Assembly: GCF_900142725.1 (NCBI RefSeq)
Contig: NZ_FRBW01000006.1
Coordinates: forward strand, 62,001 to 126,000
DNA length: 64,000 bases
Origin: Roseibium suaedae
GTDB lineage: Bacteria > Pseudomonadota > Alphaproteobacteria > Rhizobiales > Stappiaceae
Reading direction: 5' to 3'
This document shows, piece after piece, positions 61,064-64,000 of this stretch (its first letter is position 1; each line of letters begins with the position of its first letter). Position numbers and translations under genes: made by a program. Under the pieces are notes generated by a model. That model did not search any database. It worked only from the letters and a program-made list of their open reading frames with translations, and had not been told where the DNA came from.

Positions 61064-62022
61064 CCTGAACTTTCCGGGTCTTGCGTAGGAGTTGAAAGGT
61101 CCGGGGCGGCAGGCTGCCAGCAGGGCGCCTCCAGATCGAAGAAGGCCGATGCCAGATCGGCTCCTTCAGGCAGTCCCGGCACCAGAATGAGGCGCTCCGT
61201 TCCCTGATAGGCGGAGATCCAGAGGCTGGTGGTCAGCGGATCGGGAAGGGAGGATTGGCTTCCCGTTTCGATGGGGTTACCCCCCTCTGCCCCCTTTGGG
61301 GGCATCTCCCCCGCAAGGGGGGAGAAGGGCGCTGCGGCAAGTGTCGAAGATGTGCCTGAGCCTCCCGTCCCGGCCCTTCTCCCCCCTTGCGGGGGAGATG
61401 TCAGCGTAGCTGACAGAGGGGGGTGATCTTCCGGCAGCAGAATGAGCTGCGCGGGACCGGCAGAGCTGACCTTCAGGACCTCACAAGAAGATCCGGGCGC
61501 CAGCATTTCCTGAAGCTGGTCAAGGGGCAGGGCGTCTGATGGCGCCTGCTGCATTTGCTTCGTCACCTGTGTCACGGCCTCTTCAAGCAGGGAGAGCGTG
61601 GCATCGTCGTCCAGCATGGCAAGGGCAGCGTCCTCAAGGGCGGGGAAGACCGGTTCCAGCAGATTATAGGCGTCCACCGCGCTCATTGGGACCTCTCCGG
61701 TTTCCTGGCTTTCCAGGGCAAGGCAGAGGGGGAACTGGCGGCCGACCCGGTCGACGCTCGGCATGATCACGCCGGCGCAAGGGGCGGGGCCGAACACACC
61801 GGCGGGCGTGACAAACCGCCAGATCGGCGCGGTCATATAGGCCGCCTGCCACTGATCCCCCAGAGCCTGCCGGCCTGCCGTCAGCAGCTCCTGGAGCCAC
61901 TGGTCTAGGTTGCGGATCAGGCCGGCGGACAGGCCGGAGCGGATGAAATCGCCGGTGCAGGGCACCTTGCCATACCATCCGGCCTGCCACGCGGCCTTGA
62001 GGATGCCCCCGTCTTCCATCAC
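61060..62022 (-). CDS. tagF: TagF, T6SS post-translational repressor, with repeat insertion
   Basis: 320 residues. The N-terminal domain is typical: WYGKVPCTGDFIRSGLSAGL, AYMTAPIWRFVTPAGVFGPA and VIMPSVDRVGRQFPLCLALE. Residues about 199-247 are encoded by a dispersed palindromic repeat read in frame (TSPPQGGR, then PFSPLAGEMPPKGAEGGNP). After it the protein resumes with LWISAYQGTERLILVPG. TagF represses T6SS assembly when Fha or kinase signalling is off. Both ends overlap neighbouring genes by 4 bp. Confidence 0.9.
   Translation of the reverse strand: MMEDGGILKAAWQAGWYGKVPCTGDFIRSGLSAGLIRNLDQWLQELLTAGRQALGDQWQAAYMTAPIWRFVTPAGVFGPAPCAGVIMPSVDRVGRQFPLCLALESQETGEVPMSAVDAYNLLEPVFPALEDAALAMLDDDATLSLLEEAVTQVTKQMQQAPSDALPLDQLQEMLAPGSSCEVLKVSSAGPAQLILLPEDHPPLSATLTSPPQGGRRAGTGGSGTSSTLAAAPFSPLAGEMPPKGAEGGNPIETGSQSSLPDPLTTSLWISAYQGTERLILVPGLPEGADLASAFFDLEAPCWQPAAPDLSTPTQDPESSG
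61280..61427. repeat. Family 1 repeat within tagF
   Basis: Two opposed palindrome units (CCCCTTTGGGGGCATCTCCC region, and CTCCCCCCTTGCGGGGGAGA near 61380) separated by a short non-repeat stretch, inside the coding sequence and without breaking the frame. Confidence 0.8.
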
Positions 62023-64000
62023 AGCGAGCTCGGGCAGGAGAAGTTGTTGAGCGCGGTGATGGTGAAGGGGTTCAGCGCCGAGCCTGCCCGCAGCTGGAAG
62101 ATCGCGATGCGGCCGCCGAGGTTGAAGATCACCCGGTTGCGGTCCGACACGTTGGTGCGGCGGACTTCAGCCGTGTCCAGCAGGCGGAACCAGGCCCAGG
62201 GGCCTTCCCGCTGGATGGTGTTGTTGAGGTCGGTGCGGGCAGGGGAAACGGTGACGCGGGTGCGTCCGCCGCCGCCCTGACCGGGCCAGACCAACGGTGT
62301 CACTTCCGGCGGACCATGGGCATAGGTGACCGGCTGGCCATCGATTTCCACCACCACCTGTTCCACATTCGGATCCAGCGCGACGGGCTTGATGTCGAAG
62401 GTGACAGACGGCTGGCCGGGGGCCAGGAAGAAGCTGTCCCGGATTTCCCGCGCCTTCTGGAACTGGGAGATGACCGCGCTGGAGATGCCGATATCGACCC
62501 CGTTCACCCGGCGCAGCCGCCAGGGATTGGCGGAAGTGTCGACGAAGGGGGCAAGGTTCTCCTTGAAGAACCCGTCGATCAGGCCGTCCGGCGCGAACAG
62601 CTTGCCGAAGTCCTTGATGGCAATGTCCGCCTTTGCCTGACGGTCGACCGGATAGCGGCCATTGATCGCCTGCTGGCAGAAGGGCAGCACATCGGCCTGC
62701 CACTTGATGTTGAGGTCCGTGCGGGCCCCGCCAACGGCAGCGCCCGAAGAGGCGGCCACGACCTGCGCCGTCCAGCGTTGCAGCGGGTTCGGCAACTGGG
62801 TGGTGAGTACTTCCAGCTGGTCCGACGCCGTTGCCTTCTGGCCGACGATGGAAGCCCCGGAATCCTGGCCGAGGGACAGGCGGTTCAGCTCGTCGAAGAC
62901 GGCGCTCATCCGCTGCATCACCTCGTCGAGGCGAGAGGGAACCCCATCAAGGCTGGCAATCACATTATGCAAGGGCGCAAACCGCTCTTCCACGAAGGCA
63001 CCCGGAAGGGCCGGCTTTTGACCTGCTTCCGAGGCCGCGACGGAAGAAGACAGGGCTTCGACCGCTGTCTGCCCGCGGGCATCGAGAGCCGAGACCACTT
63101 CATCCCGGAGGATTTCCGCGGCCGCGGACCCAACCCCGGTCTTGACCGCTTCGGCGCCGGGCAGCTGGGTCAGCCGGGTTTCCCTGGTCACCGCGTTGAG
63201 GATGTTGCGCACCGGCGAGGTCGGGCCGGAGAGGATGTTGATCACCTGGGTCGCCTGACCGAGGCTTTCCATCGGGATGATGTCCACATCCGACAGCAGC
63301 TCGTCATAGCGGGCCACATAATCGTTTTCGTAAAGGGCCAGCACGTCGCGGGACAGGCGGGCCAGGGTTTCCGGCGTGACTTCTTCGGCCTTCGGCCCAA
63401 GCACCAGTTTCTGGAACTTCACCCGTTCTTCAAGGGTGGTCAGTTCGGGCAGGAAATAGGTGTGGAAGCCCGCATAGGTATAGACCCCGTCGACACCGGC
63501 GCTGAGCGGTTTGCCGGACGTGCGCAGGAACACGCGGGACACGGCCGGACCGCCCGCATCGGTGATGCGGAAGGGGGTGAGGCGCCGGGTGGCCGGGGAC
63601 TTGATGATGCTCTGATAGACCCGCTCCGCCAGCGGCGTTTCGGCCAGAAGCGACTGGATCTGGTCGACCAGGGGCCCGTTGAGGCCGATCTGGCGCATGG
63701 GCTGGTTCAGCAGTTCCTCAAGATGATCTGCAAGATCGGCCTGAAGCTGGTCCTGTCCCGGATATTCGAGAGCCCAGTCCGCCTGCATCCATTGCTTCAC
63801 GGTCTCCTGATCCAGCGGCCCTTGGAGGCCGAGCATGAGATAGACCTTGAGCGCTTCGAACAGGAAGTCGGGATTGTTGATGTTGGCCTGCAGCTGCTCT
63901 TCCAGGCGGAACAGCATGCGCGGCAGGAACAGGGCGTTGAGCGCGCCGCGATAGGCCTGGGCGGATTCCGTGCCGATGGCATCGCCCTGATAGAGGCCGA
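62019..64000 (-). CDS. tssM: T6SS inner-membrane protein TssM (IcmF), C-terminal part
   Basis: About 660 codons are visible; the gene continues past the right edge, so the cytosolic GTPase-like and membrane domains are missing. The visible part is the periplasmic region. It includes LYQGDAIGTESAQAYRGALN at the edge, LKVYLMLGLQGPLDQETVKQ, YVARYDELLSDVDIIPMESL, the NILSGPTSPVRNIL block and a final FSCPSSL, all typical of TssM. TssM with TssL and TssJ forms the trans-envelope complex. It heads the overlapping tssM-tagF-pppA-unknown operon. Confidence 0.94.
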   Translation of the reverse strand, partial: GLYQGDAIGTESAQAYRGALNALFLPRMLFRLEEQLQANINNPDFLFEALKVYLMLGLQGPLDQETVKQWMQADWALEYPGQDQLQADLADHLEELLNQPMRQIGLNGPLVDQIQSLLAETPLAERVYQSIIKSPATRRLTPFRITDAGGPAVSRVFLRTSGKPLSAGVDGVYTYAGFHTYFLPELTTLEERVKFQKLVLGPKAEEVTPETLARLSRDVLALYENDYVARYDELLSDVDIIPMESLGQATQVINILSGPTSPVRNILNAVTRETRLTQLPGAEAVKTGVGSAAAEILRDEVVSALDARGQTAVEALSSSVAASEAGQKPALPGAFVEERFAPLHNVIASLDGVPSRLDEVMQRMSAVFDELNRLSLGQDSGASIVGQKATASDQLEVLTTQLPNPLQRWTAQVVAASSGAAVGGARTDLNIKWQADVLPFCQQAINGRYPVDRQAKADIAIKDFGKLFAPDGLIDGFFKENLAPFVDTSANPWRLRRVNGVDIGISSAVISQFQKAREIRDSFFLAPGQPSVTFDIKPVALDPNVEQVVVEIDGQPVTYAHGPPEVTPLVWPGQGGGGRTRVTVSPARTDLNNTIQREGPWAWFRLLDTAEVRRTNVSDRNRVIFNLGGRIAIFQLRAGSALNPFTITALNNFSCPSSL

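Overview
The window looks like part of a large secondary replicon (plasmid or chromid) of an alphaproteobacterium. The base is a complete repABC replication and partition locus (about 23.1-27.3 kb), a gamma-butyrolactone operon of the Agrobacterium blcRABC type, an AmpR/class A beta-lactamase pair, T6SS genes with separate tagF and pppA, and high GC. A marine or host-associated member of the Hyphomicrobiales (for example Stappiaceae) fits, but the genus is inference.

Layout. (1) 1-20.9 kb: a surface-polysaccharide cluster, almost all on the minus strand. It holds SGNH/AlgX-like acyl-transfer candidates, several glycosyltransferases, P-loop sulfotransferase-like proteins, a CMP-sugar synthetase, a 2-hydroxyacid dehydrogenase and a methyltransferase. 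A module of one large glycosyltransferase fusion plus a 347-residue glycosyltransferase occurs twice. The likely product is an acidic, sulfated and/or acylated glycan. (2) 20.9-27.3 kb: the replicon core. Five near-identical 16-bp palindromes (GTTGACAGCTGTCAAC) are the likely parS sites, one of them inside the 3' end of repA. A 34-codon minigene overlaps the repB start, and a counter-transcribed RNA lies between repB and repC. A HepT/MntA toxin-antitoxin pair is embedded among the parS sites; its MntA carries a ribbon-helix-helix-like N-terminus. (3) 27.3-44.1 kb: an accessory region rich in stand-alone immunity-type genes (Imm27-, DUF4279-, SCO4402-, SUKH- and Imm35-like, plus an LRR protein), a secreted polysaccharide-lyase-like protein, YefM/YoeB, an HNH protein and nadV. 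An IS3-family element here is split by a 5.9-kb sugar-acid catabolic and TRAP-transport block, and a small membrane-protein locus is partly duplicated around it. (4) 44.1-56.4 kb: an SDR/TetR pair, SseB, blcRABC, a RES/Xre toxin-antitoxin pair, ampR-bla and a 2-hydroxyacid dehydrogenase. (5) 57.1-64 kb: a type VI secretion region with tssM (cut by the window edge), tagF, pppA and an unknown Cys-flanked protein in one overlapping minus-strand operon. Next to it lie an M15-type peptidase and a protein resembling eukaryotic RGS domains.

Dispersed palindromic repeat families run through the right half. One copy is nested inside another, and one is read in frame inside tagF. No rRNA, tRNA or CRISPR array was recognised. 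Functional assignments come from reading motifs and recalling families; no search was run.
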